DNA of 64,000 nt from Microcella indica (GCF_013414345.1 NZ_CP058670.1:2521349-2585348), one strand, 5' to 3'. Shown: positions 18,206-26,414, counted from the first letter of the stretch. Numbers and translations: made by a program. The notes: generated from the letters alone by a model not told the origin.

Positions 18206-18394
18206 CCGAGCCCTCTACAGTTCGCTGCGCTTCACAATCTTGCGGTTTGGGAGTGGCGCACGGCCAACGAACAGGAACTCAATCGAACCCTGCAAAGCCT
18301 GAGTGCCCTAGGGAGATACGGCCCCCTTGCGCCGTCCTCCGAGGCCCTCGTCAATGAAATCCATGCAATCGCAGGCACGGCTCGCGCCACCTGA
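18206..18394 (+). pseudogene. C-terminal remnant of an unknown gene
   Basis: Immediately after the transposon end one frame stays open for 62 codons and reads like real protein: FAALHNLAVWEWRTANEQEL, later ALGRYGPLAPSSEALVNEI, ending in TGA at 18394. There is no start codon. It happens to continue the frame of the truncated restriction gene at 14035, so it could be that gene's distal end left by a deletion. I do not recognise the family. Confidence 0.4.
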
Positions 18395-18835
18395 TTGCCG
18401 ACCTCCTGAACGTCGCGATGCGCCGCACGAGTCCGCCTGCCGTGATGTCGGCCGGCTGAGACTGTTCAGGGTTCGAGTCGAAGGCGTGATGCTCCGCGGA
18501 GCGTTCCGCGAGGGGCGTGAGAAACGAACCAGCGACAAGGCACCCCGGCATTTCGCGGGAACGGATTGCTAGTCTCCGCCCTGGAACTCAAGGCTCGGTC
18601 GTGTCGTCTGCTCGACCCGGAGCCTCAATAGAGAACTGTTTTGGGGAACGACAATCTTGGTGCGGGCGCGATGAGGATTGAGAGTGAAAGATCCAGCTTG
18701 GATACGCTGTGAACTAACTGACCCCAGCTCGAAAGGTCGCCTGGCACAGTCTGCGCCCGGCCAAGGTGGGCATTCGTTCGCGTCGACCAAACATGAATAG
18801 CGGGGGAAGCCCAAGCACCTTCTGCTCAACGCAAT
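18395..18835. other. Intergenic stretch without a supported gene
   Basis: Open frames here (for example at 18569-18829 on the minus strand) lack ribosome binding sites and protein-like composition. I see no RNA gene or strong repeat. Confidence 0.5.
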
Positions 18836-19003
18836 TCAGAACGATCGATGACCCCGCTTGTAGTCGTCGTAGGCCTCTCTGCGCTCGACTGAGTCTGCTG
18901 TCAACATGTCTGCACGTATCTTTTCGAAGTCGAGCCGCTCCTCGTGACCCTGGTTCGGGCCTGCCGAGTCGGCGCGATCACTGTTTCGGGTGAAGCCGAT
19001 CAC
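18836..19003 (-). CDS. Small 55-residue hypothetical protein after the membrane-GAF gene
   Basis: GTG at 19003 is preceded by AAGGTGGA and opens VIGFTRNSDRADSAGPNQGH. The product is highly charged, ends KRGHRSF, and has no membrane segment or recognisable domain. It starts 46 bases after the stop of the membrane-GAF gene on the same strand, so the two probably share a transcript. It is too short for confident gene calling; conserved neighbouring order elsewhere would settle it. Confidence 0.45.
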   Translation of the reverse strand: MIGFTRNSDRADSAGPNQGHEERLDFEKIRADMLTADSVERREAYDDYKRGHRSF

Positions 19004-19049
19004 GTTGATCCACCTTCCCTTTCTTTCGTGAGCATATCTTTGACCAACG

Positions 19050-19931
19050 TCACTTCGAGATGTTCTCGACGGCGAGTTGATCGGCTTGGAACGCTACCGC
19101 CAGAAACCAGGCGTACACCTCGAGAATGTGGCGGTCTGACTCATGGATCACATCTCGGTGCGTGACGTTGACCGAGAACATCCCGATCACGCGGTCGTCG
19201 CCTTCACTCTTCCGATCGCGGAAAACCGGAACGCTCAGGAAGGTTCGATAGTTGCGCGAGCTGCCGTCCTTGATCCCCAGCGCACCTGCGACTTCTGGGT
19301 CCGCTACGTCACCACAGTAGGCGTAGCCGCCGGTCGAGATCTTGTCCACCGCGATTCGACCCTCCCCCGGACTCCTGTTGGAGAAGTTCGCGCGCATTCG
19401 GGAACGATCTGTATTTGTAAAGAGCTTGCGTTCGAGCAGCTTGCTTTGCCTGTTCACTGTCAAGCCGTAGAACGAAGCCTCGACCTGAAAGTCGTGAGGG
19501 CGTTCCCGACCATCGGGCATCGGTCTGGACTTGAAGTAGCTCTGACAATCGTGGAGCAGGTGGTTTTGGTACTGGTTCGTGACAGTGCCGTCAAAAGACT
19601 CTCGAAGCTTCCCAACCAAGTTCGCTGCGCGAGATGCAAGCCCTCGGTAGGCGGCAAAGGCCTCAACGTTCCTAAGAAGTGCCGCCTCGCGGTCCCTGAG
19701 GCTGCTGATGCCCCTGGCTATGGGGGGCGGCAGCACTACTAGGCAGACCAACAAGACGATCACGAAGACGCTGTAGTCCTTGATGAACGAGGCGAGCGGC
19801 CAATTTTCGGGGACTAGATCGAGCTCGAGTGCCGCCAGGCCCGCCGTACCGATAACAACAGGGGCCACATCTAGTGAGACGAAAAAGCGAAGGTCACCGA
19901 CTCCTTCAAACTTGAGCTTCGCTTTGGCCAT
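19050..19931 (-). CDS. Membrane-anchored GAF-like domain protein, function unknown
   Basis: A 293-residue protein from ATG 19931 (MAKAKLKFEGVGDLRFF). Two hydrophobic segments (about 16-38 and 48-72, the second with FVIVLLVCLVVL) precede a helical linker and a GAF-like sensory domain (about 120-285) ending in NVTHRDVIHESDRHILEVYA. GAF folds bind small molecules such as cyclic nucleotides; no effector domain is visible. The chosen ATG has GAGGG directly abutting it, so ATG 19955 or 19964 may be the true start. It sits in the accessory element between the transposon and rep. Confidence 0.6.
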   Translation of the reverse strand: MAKAKLKFEGVGDLRFFVSLDVAPVVIGTAGLAALELDLVPENWPLASFIKDYSVFVIVLLVCLVVLPPPIARGISSLRDREAALLRNVEAFAAYRGLASRAANLVGKLRESFDGTVTNQYQNHLLHDCQSYFKSRPMPDGRERPHDFQVEASFYGLTVNRQSKLLERKLFTNTDRSRMRANFSNRSPGEGRIAVDKISTGGYAYCGDVADPEVAGALGIKDGSSRNYRTFLSVPVFRDRKSEGDDRVIGMFSVNVTHRDVIHESDRHILEVYAWFLAVAFQADQLAVENISK

Positions 19932-20259
19932 CCCTCGATCGTATCTATGAATCATCCGGAACATGAGTCGCACGCACCAAACGGGGTGGCTTGTAGACAA
20001 CACGGCCAGCGAGATGCCCCCGCCAACCGGTGGCGCTACGTGTCGCGATGGAGTCTGGCTTGCCGAGTTCCTAATCCTCTGCGGGGGCTGTCGGACCTTC
20101 TAGTTGAAATGGGTCTGGTGCTGCGCGTGGCCGGTGGGTTTTTCACAAGCCGAGAAATGTGTTCCGCGCTTTGCACACTTCTGTACTGCCCGCGCTGTCT
20201 ATAGATCTCGATCTGTGTTGGCATCCGAAGTCAAGAATCTCGAATCATCGGCAGACGCG
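19932..20259. other. Gap between the membrane-GAF gene and rep
   Basis: No gene, tRNA or terminator is convincing here. A single inverted copy of the GTTTAGCGC-type repeat (GCGCTAAA, 20257-20264) overlaps the rep stop codon. Confidence 0.4.
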
Positions 20260-20618
20260 CTAAAGGCTCCAGAAGCTACGTGATGCGGAGATCTTCTGCT
20301 TCCCGGCTACCGCTTCGTGGAACCCCAGGAGTGCATTGAGGTCATCGGCATCGCCGGTTGCCGCAACGTTGTGAAGCAGGTCCCCTGGAGTCCTCCCCTT
20401 ACCGCCCCGCGACTGCCGTATTGCCGTCTGCTCACACAGGTAGAACGCCACCTTCGACCTGTCCGTCGCTGACCCCGCGTAACGGCCTCTCTGCGCCTCG
20501 TAAGCCGCCTTGTGGCCGCAACGCCCTGCCGCATAGAGCCAACGCTGGATGAGCGCTGCCTTGCGCTCCTCAAGAGGTTTGGAGTTGAACAGGAACACCG
20601 CGTGGATGTGGGGGTGAA

Positions 20619-22027
20619 GGTCAAGTCCCTGGAAGTGGTGTAACGGCTGATCCTTCGCTTTATGCGCTGAGCGCGATGAAGGTGTCGGCGACCACCTCGT
20701 CTCCGTTGTTGGGCAGCACCCGCATGCGGGAGCGTGCCAGGACCTCCAGGCCCAAGTAGCGGCGCCCCTCTGCCCACTCGTCGGTCTGCTCGGCCAGAAC
20801 GCCGCCGACCAGGCGGATGACGCTGTCGCGGTTGGGGAAGATGCCCACGGAGTCGGTGCGGCGGCGGATCTCGCGGTTGAGGCGCTCGTTGGGATTGTTC
20901 GACCAGATCTGCGACCAGACATCTTTGGGGAACTCGGTGAAGGCGAGAATGTCGGCCCGAGCGGTATCGAGGTGCTCGGCGACCGCGGGGAGCTTCTCGG
21001 CGACGTAATCCAGGGTCCGATCGAACTGGGCGTGGACGTCGGAGGCGGTGGGCTGGTCATAGACGGAGTGCAGCATCGCCTTCACCGCCGGCCACATGCT
21101 CTTCGGGGTCACGCTCATCAGGTTCGCCGCGTAGTGGGTGCGGCAGCGTTGCCAGGTGGCGCCGGGCAGGTTCGCTGCGATCGCGTCTTTCAGGCCGGCG
21201 TGCGCGTCACTGGTGACGAGCTGCACGCCGGTGAGCCCGCGGGCGACGAGGTCGGCGAAGAACGCATTCCACGCCGACCCGGTCTCGCTCGTGGCCGTCT
21301 GCAGGCCGAGGACTTCCCGGCGGCCGTCGCCGTTGACCCCGGTGGCGATCAGCACGACCGTGTTCACCACCCGGCCGCCCTCGCGAACCTTCATCGTGAG
21401 AGCGTCGGCAGCCACGAACGTGAACGGGCCCGCCTCGACCAAAGACCGGTGCCGGAAGTCGGCAACCTGCTCGTCGAGCTCGGCAGCCATCCGCGAGACC
21501 TGCGACTTCGATAGAGCGTTGATGCCGAGAGTCTTCACCAGCTTGTCCATCCGCCGGGTGCTCACCCCGGCGAGGTAGCAGTCGGCAATCACGGTGATCA
21601 GAGCCGCCTCGGAGCGTTTCCTGCGCTCCAGCAGCCACTCCGGAAAGTAGGTGCCCGATCGTAGTTTCGGGATCGCGACATCGATCGTGCCGATGCGAGT
21701 GTCCAGGTCACGGTGCCGGTAGCCGTTGCGGTGCGTCACCCGATCAGGGCTGGGCTTGCCCCACTCGGCGCCGACCACAGCGTCGGCATCAGCGGACAGC
21801 AGGGCGTTGATCATGGTCTGCAGCAAATGCCTCATCAAATCCGGCGACGCCTCCGAGAGGGCTTCACCCAGAACGGTCGCAGGGTCGACAATGTGTGGAG
21901 CGGTCATCGTGTTGATGCCTTTCGAGTGGAGGTAAGAGACTTCTCGAAGGATCACACGGTGACCGCGTCCACGTCAGCAACGACGTGCGCGACCACCGTG
22001 CGTTACACCACTATGTGGGACTCCACT
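20619..22027 (-). mobile_element. IS256-family insertion sequence, copy 2 (1409 bp)
   Basis: Same length and ends as the copy at 10491-11899 but inverted. The two differ by a couple of bases near the end of the transposase gene. It is flanked by the 8-bp duplication GGGGTGAA (20611-20618 and 22028-22035), which is TTCACCCC on the rep strand. Confidence 0.95.
20660..21907 (-). CDS. IS256-family transposase, copy 2
   Basis: A 415-residue product identical to that at 10611-11858, with the same three acidic residues and ATG preceded by GAAAGG. It reads in the same direction as the rep gene it interrupts. Confidence 0.93.
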   Translation of the reverse strand: MTAPHIVDPATVLGEALSEASPDLMRHLLQTMINALLSADADAVVGAEWGKPSPDRVTHRNGYRHRDLDTRIGTIDVAIPKLRSGTYFPEWLLERRKRSEAALITVIADCYLAGVSTRRMDKLVKTLGINALSKSQVSRMAAELDEQVADFRHRSLVEAGPFTFVAADALTMKVREGGRVVNTVVLIATGVNGDGRREVLGLQTATSETGSAWNAFFADLVARGLTGVQLVTSDAHAGLKDAIAANLPGATWQRCRTHYAANLMSVTPKSMWPAVKAMLHSVYDQPTASDVHAQFDRTLDYVAEKLPAVAEHLDTARADILAFTEFPKDVWSQIWSNNPNERLNREIRRRTDSVGIFPNRDSVIRLVGGVLAEQTDEWAEGRRYLGLEVLARSRMRVLPNNGDEVVADTFIALSA

Positions 22028-22156
22028 GGGGTGAAAGCCCTGCTCCGGGAATGTAACTTCAATGCTCCTCACTCGCCCTATCAGCCCAGTGCGGTCACGA
22101 AAGGTTGAATCCCCCCGGCGTGTTCGGAGACTCGATTCCTTGGAAGGATCAGTCTC

Positions 22157-22480
22157 ATGGCACGACCCAACAAGTATCCGCGCGAGCTTCGTGAGCGCGC
22201 AGTCCGCATGGTCGCCGAGGTGCGGCCTGACTATCCCAGCGAGCACGCCGCGATCACCGCGGTCGCCGGCATGCTCGGCATCGGCTCGCCCGAAACGGTC
22301 CGAACCTGGATTCGGCGGCAGCAGGTCGATGTCGGCCAACGGCCGGGGGTGACCACCGAGGCGCAGGCGGAGATCAAGAAGCTCAAACGAGAGAACGCCG
22401 AGTTGCGGCGGGCGAACGAGATATTGAAGGCGGCTTCGGCTTTCTTCGCGGCCGAACTCGACCGGCCAGCGAAGCGATAG
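22157..22480 (+). CDS. IS3-family transposase OrfA
   Basis: A 107-residue protein with an N-terminal helix-turn-helix (YPRELRERAVRMVAEV, then GSPETVRTWIRR) and a C-terminal leucine-zipper-like coiled coil (EIKKLKRENAELRRANEIL). It is the DNA-binding half of the transposase; frameshifting near its end should yield the OrfAB fusion. Confidence 0.92.
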   Translation: MARPNKYPRELRERAVRMVAEVRPDYPSEHAAITAVAGMLGIGSPETVRTWIRRQQVDVGQRPGVTTEAQAEIKKLKRENAELRRANEILKAASAFFAAELDRPAKR

Positions 22481-22551
22481 TCGCGTTCATCACCGACCAC
22501 AAGGACCGCAATGATGGTGGCCTGCGATGGGGTGTCGAGTCGATCTGCGCC

Positions 22552-23409
22552 GTGCTCACCCAGCATGAGGTGAAGATCGCCCCATCGACCTACTATGACG
22601 CCCGCAAGCGTCGACCCTCAGCGCGGCAGGTGTCCGATGAGCGGTGGAAGCCGATCGTGCTGGGCTGCTGGCAGCGGCAACGGCGCGTGCTGGGCGCTCG
22701 GAAGCTCTGGTTGCGTCTGCGCCGCGAGGGCCACGACATTGCCCGTTGCACGGTGGAGCGCCTCATGCGCGAGCTCGGCATCGCTGGCGTGCGACGTGGG
22801 AAACGCACCAATCCGGTCGATGCTGACCCGCGCGAGACCAGACCTGCCGACCTTGTCGATCGGCATTTCGCCAGGTTCCGCACGAACCAACTCTGGGTCG
22901 CTGACTTCACCTACGTGTGGTCGTGGTCCGGATGGGTTTACGTCGCGTTCGTGTTCGATGTTCACTCCCGCCGCATCCTGGGCTGGCGGGCGGCGACGAG
23001 AATGACGACGCCGCTGGTGCTCGACTGCCTGGAGATGGCGTTCTGGACCAGGCGCCGCGAGGGCGTCGCCGACTTCGCCGGACTGACGCATCACACCGAT
23101 GCCGGCAGCGTCTATACGTCCATTGCCTTCACCGACCGCCTGATCGAGGAAGGCATCGACCCCTCGGTTGGATCCGTCGGCGACGCCTACGACAACTCCC
23201 TCGCGGAGTCCCAGATCGGACTCTATAAGACCGAGTTGATCCATCACGAAGGGCCCTGGCGAAACGTCGATCAGGTCGAGGCCGCGACCGCGGACTGGGT
23301 GCAGTGGTTTAACACCGAACGCATCCACAGTTCGATCGATGACCTCACCCCGATCGAACTGGAGCAGCTCGAATATGCTCTGACCGAGCCCCTCGAACAA
23401 GCGGGCTGA
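22552..23409 (+). CDS. IS3-family transposase OrfB (DDE catalytic part)
   Basis: 285 residues from GTG 22552. The same frame is open upstream through GCGATAGTC at 22474, in the -1 frame relative to orfA, so the active product is expected from programmed -1 frameshifting. Catalytic residues: Asp in WVADFTYVWSW, Asp in HHTDAGSVYTS and Glu in SLAESQIGLYKTE. HTH_21 region precedes (LRREGHDIARCTVERLMRE). Confidence 0.92.
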   Translation: MLTQHEVKIAPSTYYDARKRRPSARQVSDERWKPIVLGCWQRQRRVLGARKLWLRLRREGHDIARCTVERLMRELGIAGVRRGKRTNPVDADPRETRPADLVDRHFARFRTNQLWVADFTYVWSWSGWVYVAFVFDVHSRRILGWRAATRMTTPLVLDCLEMAFWTRRREGVADFAGLTHHTDAGSVYTSIAFTDRLIEEGIDPSVGSVGDAYDNSLAESQIGLYKTELIHHEGPWRNVDQVEAATADWVQWFNTERIHSSIDDLTPIELEQLEYALTEPLEQAG

Positions 23410-24063
23410 CACCAGCAATACGCTCTCCGAACACGCCGGGGGGATTCAGGTCCCCATCCAGGATCCGCTGGTGAACGCAGTGGCCCATGTTTCGAGAATC
23501 GGCGCGAGTGATCCTGCGCGCCGTGAGGAGTCGTCATGGGCGACGGTGAACGTCAGATAGAGCACCGAGCGAGCTGTGGCGAGCTTCTGCTCAAGACGAG
23601 ATCGATCTGCGGCGAGCAGAGATGGCGAGCACAGCGGACACGACCACTTATTGCCACAGGCGGTCCGGTATGAACGGCCGTCAGGCCCAACTACCTGCTT
23701 GCCCCTCCTGCACAGTCGGAGCGAGTTTCTCTTCGCATACTGCTGAATGACTGCCCTTACCTCATCCATCAAAGAGGGATCATGGGGGAAGGATTCACGA
23801 TACTTATCAAGAAGGGAGCGTTCGAACGGAAGCCTCCCTGATCCTCCGTGCGGGAAAACGCTGTCGATCCAGTCGTCACCACGCCCTTGCGGCTGGTCCT
23901 GCCTCAATGGCTCGCCGGGTTTGGAGGAGGCGGTGGGCGGGTGTTCGATGCGGTCGCGCTCGTTATTGGGCACGGTGTGCTCCTGTTCTTGGAGCACGGT
24001 GCTCCAAGTACTGATACGCCGTAGGAGCCGGAGTCACCACCTTGGTCTTCTCTGGCGCGGGGT

Positions 24064-24180
24064 GTTTAGCGCGCCCGCCCTCGAAGAAGGCCCGCTCCGG
24101 GCCTTCCGCGTTTAGCGCAGGCCTCGCTGTTTAGCGCGACGAGGCTTCAGCGTTCAGCGCATACGGAACACGTTTAGCGC
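24064..24180 (+). repeat. Iteron-like GTTTAGCGC direct repeats
   Basis: GTTTAGCGC occurs exactly at 24064-24072, 24110-24118, 24129-24137 and 24172-24180, with one variant GTTCAGCGC at 24152-24160. Spacing is irregular (19-46 bases). They lie upstream of rep and end next to the right attachment site, where a Rep-binding origin, an excision-factor site or an autoregulatory operator would fit. No match to a known iteron is claimed. Confidence 0.7.
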
Positions 24181-24242
24181 GAACAGCGCCGAACCCCTGA
24201 GCAGGCAACTGCGCTTCGCTGATCCCGTGCCACCGGCGTGCC

Positions 24243-24270
24243 TTGAGAGATGGCACGACCCGGGTAAGCT
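24243..24270 (+). promoter_or_regulatory. Promoter of tRNA-Gly supplied by the element
   Basis: TTGAGA (24243-24248), 16 bases, TAAGCT (24265-24270), about 44 bases before the tRNA. This lies inside the element, so integration replaces the native tRNA promoter with one brought in. Confidence 0.6.
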
Positions 24271-24313
24271 GAACACTGCAAGAGGCCTGATAAATCAAGA
24301 AATAAGGCCCTTC

Positions 24314-24384
24314 GGGGATGTAGTTCAATGGTAGAACTTCAGCTTCCCAAGCTGATAGCGCGGGTTCGATTCCCGTCATCCCCT
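24314..24384 (+). tRNA. tRNA-Gly (anticodon CCC); right attachment site
   Basis: Complete cloverleaf: acceptor GGGGATG pairs with CATCCCC, D arm with TTCAATGGTAGAA, anticodon stem TCAGC/GCTGA with loop TTCCCAA, T arm CGGG TTCGATT CCCG, discriminator T; CCA not encoded. Its first 43 bases repeat those at 9622-9664, so this is the functional gene regenerated at the right end of the integrated element (attR). Confidence 0.95.
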
Positions 24385-24420
24385 CTGACCCGCCGACAGT
24401 CATCTCGGCACACTGCTCGA

Positions 24421-24466
24421 CGCGCAGACGCTCACCGCGTCTGCGGGGTTCGATTCCCGTCATCCC
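24421..24466 (+). repeat. Second tRNA-Gly 3' fragment behind a perfect hairpin
   Basis: Bases 24444-24466 exactly repeat the last 23 bases of the tRNA (24362-24384). Directly before it is a perfect 9-bp hairpin, CGCAGACGC with a TCACC loop (24421-24443). The duplicated tail suggests an earlier integration or imprecise excision at the same tRNA. Confidence 0.8.
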
Positions 24467-24570
24467 CTTTGTGTTTGCTTCTGGCTGCGCCGCCGCTCCT
24501 GCGGCTCAGTACGCTGCGGGCAAACCGATTCCGCGGGGGCACCGAATGACGGATGTTAGGGGAGGTCACC

Positions 24571-24966
24571 ATGTCCAGGAGCACCGCACGCATCGTCGCC
24601 GGTGTTCTGGCTGTGCCGGCGCTGCTGTGGGGAGTCGCGCTGGTGGTGATCGTGACGGCGGACCTGCCGCCGCTCGGGGGAGCGGCCGCAGGCCTGCCGA
24701 TCGCGAGCGTCGCACTTATGTCGCTGTCGGGAGCGATCGTTGCGGCCATCGTGGCGAGGCGGGGGCGTGAGCATCGGGGGGATGCTCCGCCCCGGCCCTT
24801 CGCCGCTGCGACCATCACGGCGAGCGCCGTCGTCGTCGCCTCGGCGATCGCCCTCGCGCTCGGGCCGGTGGTGACACCCGCTCCCGCCGTCGCCGACCCC
24901 GGGATCGGGACCGAGCAGCGCATCGTCTTCGGCGACCACAGCGGGCACGTCGGCTACGAGCCCTAG
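24571..24966 (+). CDS. Small membrane protein of unknown function
   Basis: A 131-residue protein from ATG 24571, preceded by GGGAGGT. Three hydrophobic segments (about 8-30, 38-62, 80-105) and a polar tail (GIGTEQRIVFGDHSGHVGYE) that may lie outside the cell. No family recognised. First chromosomal gene to the right of the element. Confidence 0.7.
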   Translation: MSRSTARIVAGVLAVPALLWGVALVVIVTADLPPLGGAAAGLPIASVALMSLSGAIVAAIVARRGREHRGDAPPRPFAAATITASAVVVASAIALALGPVVTPAPAVADPGIGTEQRIVFGDHSGHVGYEP

Positions 24967-24993
24967 GCGCGAGAGTCCGCGCACGGGTCACCG

Positions 24994-26343
24994 CTACGCG
25001 GCGGGGCCGTCCACCGCTCGACCGATGAGGGGCTCGACGTCGGCCATGAAGCGGCGCACATTGTCGTCGACGATGATGTCGCTCGGCCGCAGCGGGCGGG
25101 TCAGGTGCAGCCCCTCGAGCGAGCGGATGCGGCTCAGCGCCACATAGGTCTGGCCGGGCGCGAACGCGCGCGGCCCGAGATCGACGATCGCCTGGTCGTA
25201 GGTGGAGCCCTGCGATTTGTGGATCGTGACCGCCCACGCGAGGCGCAGGGGAAACTGCGTGAACTCGGCGATGACGTCCTTGCTCACCGACTTCTTCGCC
25301 GTCGAGTAGGTGTACTTGTACTTCTCCCACGTCGCCGGCAGCACCTCGTGGCTCTCGCCGTCGACCTCGACGCGCACCGTGCGACCGATGCTCTCGACCG
25401 TGCCGAGCGTGCCGTTCACCCACCGCGGCGGCCCGTCGCCGCTCGTGTCGTTGCGCAGGAACATCACCTGCGCCCCGACCTTGAGCTCGAGCTGCTCGTC
25501 CGCCGGGTAGCCGCCCGCGCCGCCGAACTCGCCGATGATCTCGGCACGGGCGGTCTTGGAGTCTCCGGGCAGGCGGCGCAGGGCATCCCGATTGATGCGC
25601 GTGACAGTCGCGTTCGTCGTCGCGAGGGTCAGCACGCCCTCCTCGGGTGCGGGGCGCGAGCCGGCCTCGTTGAGGGCGCGCCCGATCTCGGGCGTGACGG
25701 TGCCGTGGCGCACGGCGGTGAGCATGGCGCGAAAGTCGGCGTCCTGCTGACGGTGGATGGTCTGCAGCTCGACGATGCGCAGATCCGTGTACTGCCACAC
25801 GGCCGCATCGAAGAACCACATCGAGCGGTAGTGGTCGGCGTAGTAGGCGCGCTCTCCCTCATCGCGGCCCGGCACGGGGGCGAGCTGGTACGGGTCGCCG
25901 AAGAGCACGACCTGAGCCCCGCCGAAGGGCTCGTGGCGACGGGCGCGCGACTGGCGCAGGCGACGGTCGATCGCGTCCATGAGGTCGGCGCTCACCATCG
26001 AGACCTCGTCGATGACGACGGTGTCGACGCTCGCGAGCAGCCGGCGCAGCTCCGGCGGATCGTCGAGGTCGTGATCTGCGATGAGCCCGATGGGCAGTCG
26101 GAAGAGCGAGTGGATCGTCTGCCCGCCCACGTTCAGTGCGGCGACCCCCGTCGGCGCGCACACGATCGCCGTGCGGTCCGTCGTCGTCAAATAGGTCTCG
26201 AGCAGGGTCGACTTGCCGGTGCCCGCGCGGCCCGTGACGAAGACGTGTTCGCGCGTCGACTCGATGAGGTCGAGCACGGCGGACTGCTCGGGGCTCAGCG
26301 TGGTGCCGTCGGGCGAGCGCCTGGCCTCGTCAGGTACCGCCAT
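24994..26343 (-). CDS. Pif1/RecD-like superfamily 1 helicase
   Basis: A 449-residue ATP-dependent DNA helicase. Walker A GRAGTGKSTLLETYL (near residue 35), motif II VVIDEVSMV (near 108), motif III GDPYQLAPV, and near the C-terminus LAWAVTIHKSQGSTYD and YVALSRIRSLEGL, the RecD/Pif1 set. ATG 26343 follows AGGAGCG; an open frame to 26427 has weaker starts. Cytoplasmic; likely in repair or resolution of DNA structures. It stands alone between two unrelated genes. Confidence 0.88.
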   Translation of the reverse strand: MAVPDEARRSPDGTTLSPEQSAVLDLIESTREHVFVTGRAGTGKSTLLETYLTTTDRTAIVCAPTGVAALNVGGQTIHSLFRLPIGLIADHDLDDPPELRRLLASVDTVVIDEVSMVSADLMDAIDRRLRQSRARRHEPFGGAQVVLFGDPYQLAPVPGRDEGERAYYADHYRSMWFFDAAVWQYTDLRIVELQTIHRQQDADFRAMLTAVRHGTVTPEIGRALNEAGSRPAPEEGVLTLATTNATVTRINRDALRRLPGDSKTARAEIIGEFGGAGGYPADEQLELKVGAQVMFLRNDTSGDGPPRWVNGTLGTVESIGRTVRVEVDGESHEVLPATWEKYKYTYSTAKKSVSKDVIAEFTQFPLRLAWAVTIHKSQGSTYDQAIVDLGPRAFAPGQTYVALSRIRSLEGLHLTRPLRPSDIIVDDNVRRFMADVEPLIGRAVDGPAA

Positions 26344-26414
26344 GACGCTCCTGCCTGCGATCGGAAACCTCCACTGTATCCGACGAGCTGCAGCACGAAC
26401 CGTAGGCTGAGGAC

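Larger units (their letters stand above)
22106..23448 (+). mobile_element. IS3-family insertion sequence (1343 bp)
   Basis: Terminal inverted repeats are perfect over 25 bp (22106-22130 and 23424-23448; outermost bases TGAATCCCCCCGGCGTG). The flanking target duplication is GGT (22103-22105 and 23449-23451), the 3-bp size usual for IS3. It carries overlapping orfA and orfB and interrupts rep. Confidence 0.95.
20260..23973 (-). pseudogene. rep: Rolling-circle replication initiator (HUH Rep) split by two insertion sequences
   Basis: Three pieces, 23973-23449, 22102-22028 and 20610-20260, join in frame when the IS3-family and IS256-family elements and one target duplicate each are removed, giving 316 residues. 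All three rolling-circle motifs appear: LYLTFTVAHD (motif 1), FHPHIHAVFLF (motif 2, the metal-binding His-X-His) and KVAFYLCEQ (motif 3, Tyr). A CPLCSPSLLAADR cysteine pair lies in the N-terminal half. GTG 23973 has AGGAG six bases upstream; the frame is open to 23997. The IS256 copy landed inside the HUH motif codons. Confidence 0.9.

Noticed and set aside
18569..18829. 86-codon minus-strand open frame
   Set aside because: No ribosome binding site and no protein-like composition.
19143..19742. 199-codon plus-strand open frame opposite the membrane-GAF gene
   Set aside because: It lies wholly antisense to a gene with clear membrane segments and a sensory domain, and has no convincing ribosome binding site.
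22474..22552. Apparent frameshift between IS3 orfA and orfB taken as a mutation
   Set aside because: A -1 overlap of this kind is the normal programmed-frameshift layout of IS3-family transposases.
24064..24180. CRISPR-like array
   Set aside because: Repeats are only 9 bases with irregular spacing and no cas genes; iteron-like is the better description.
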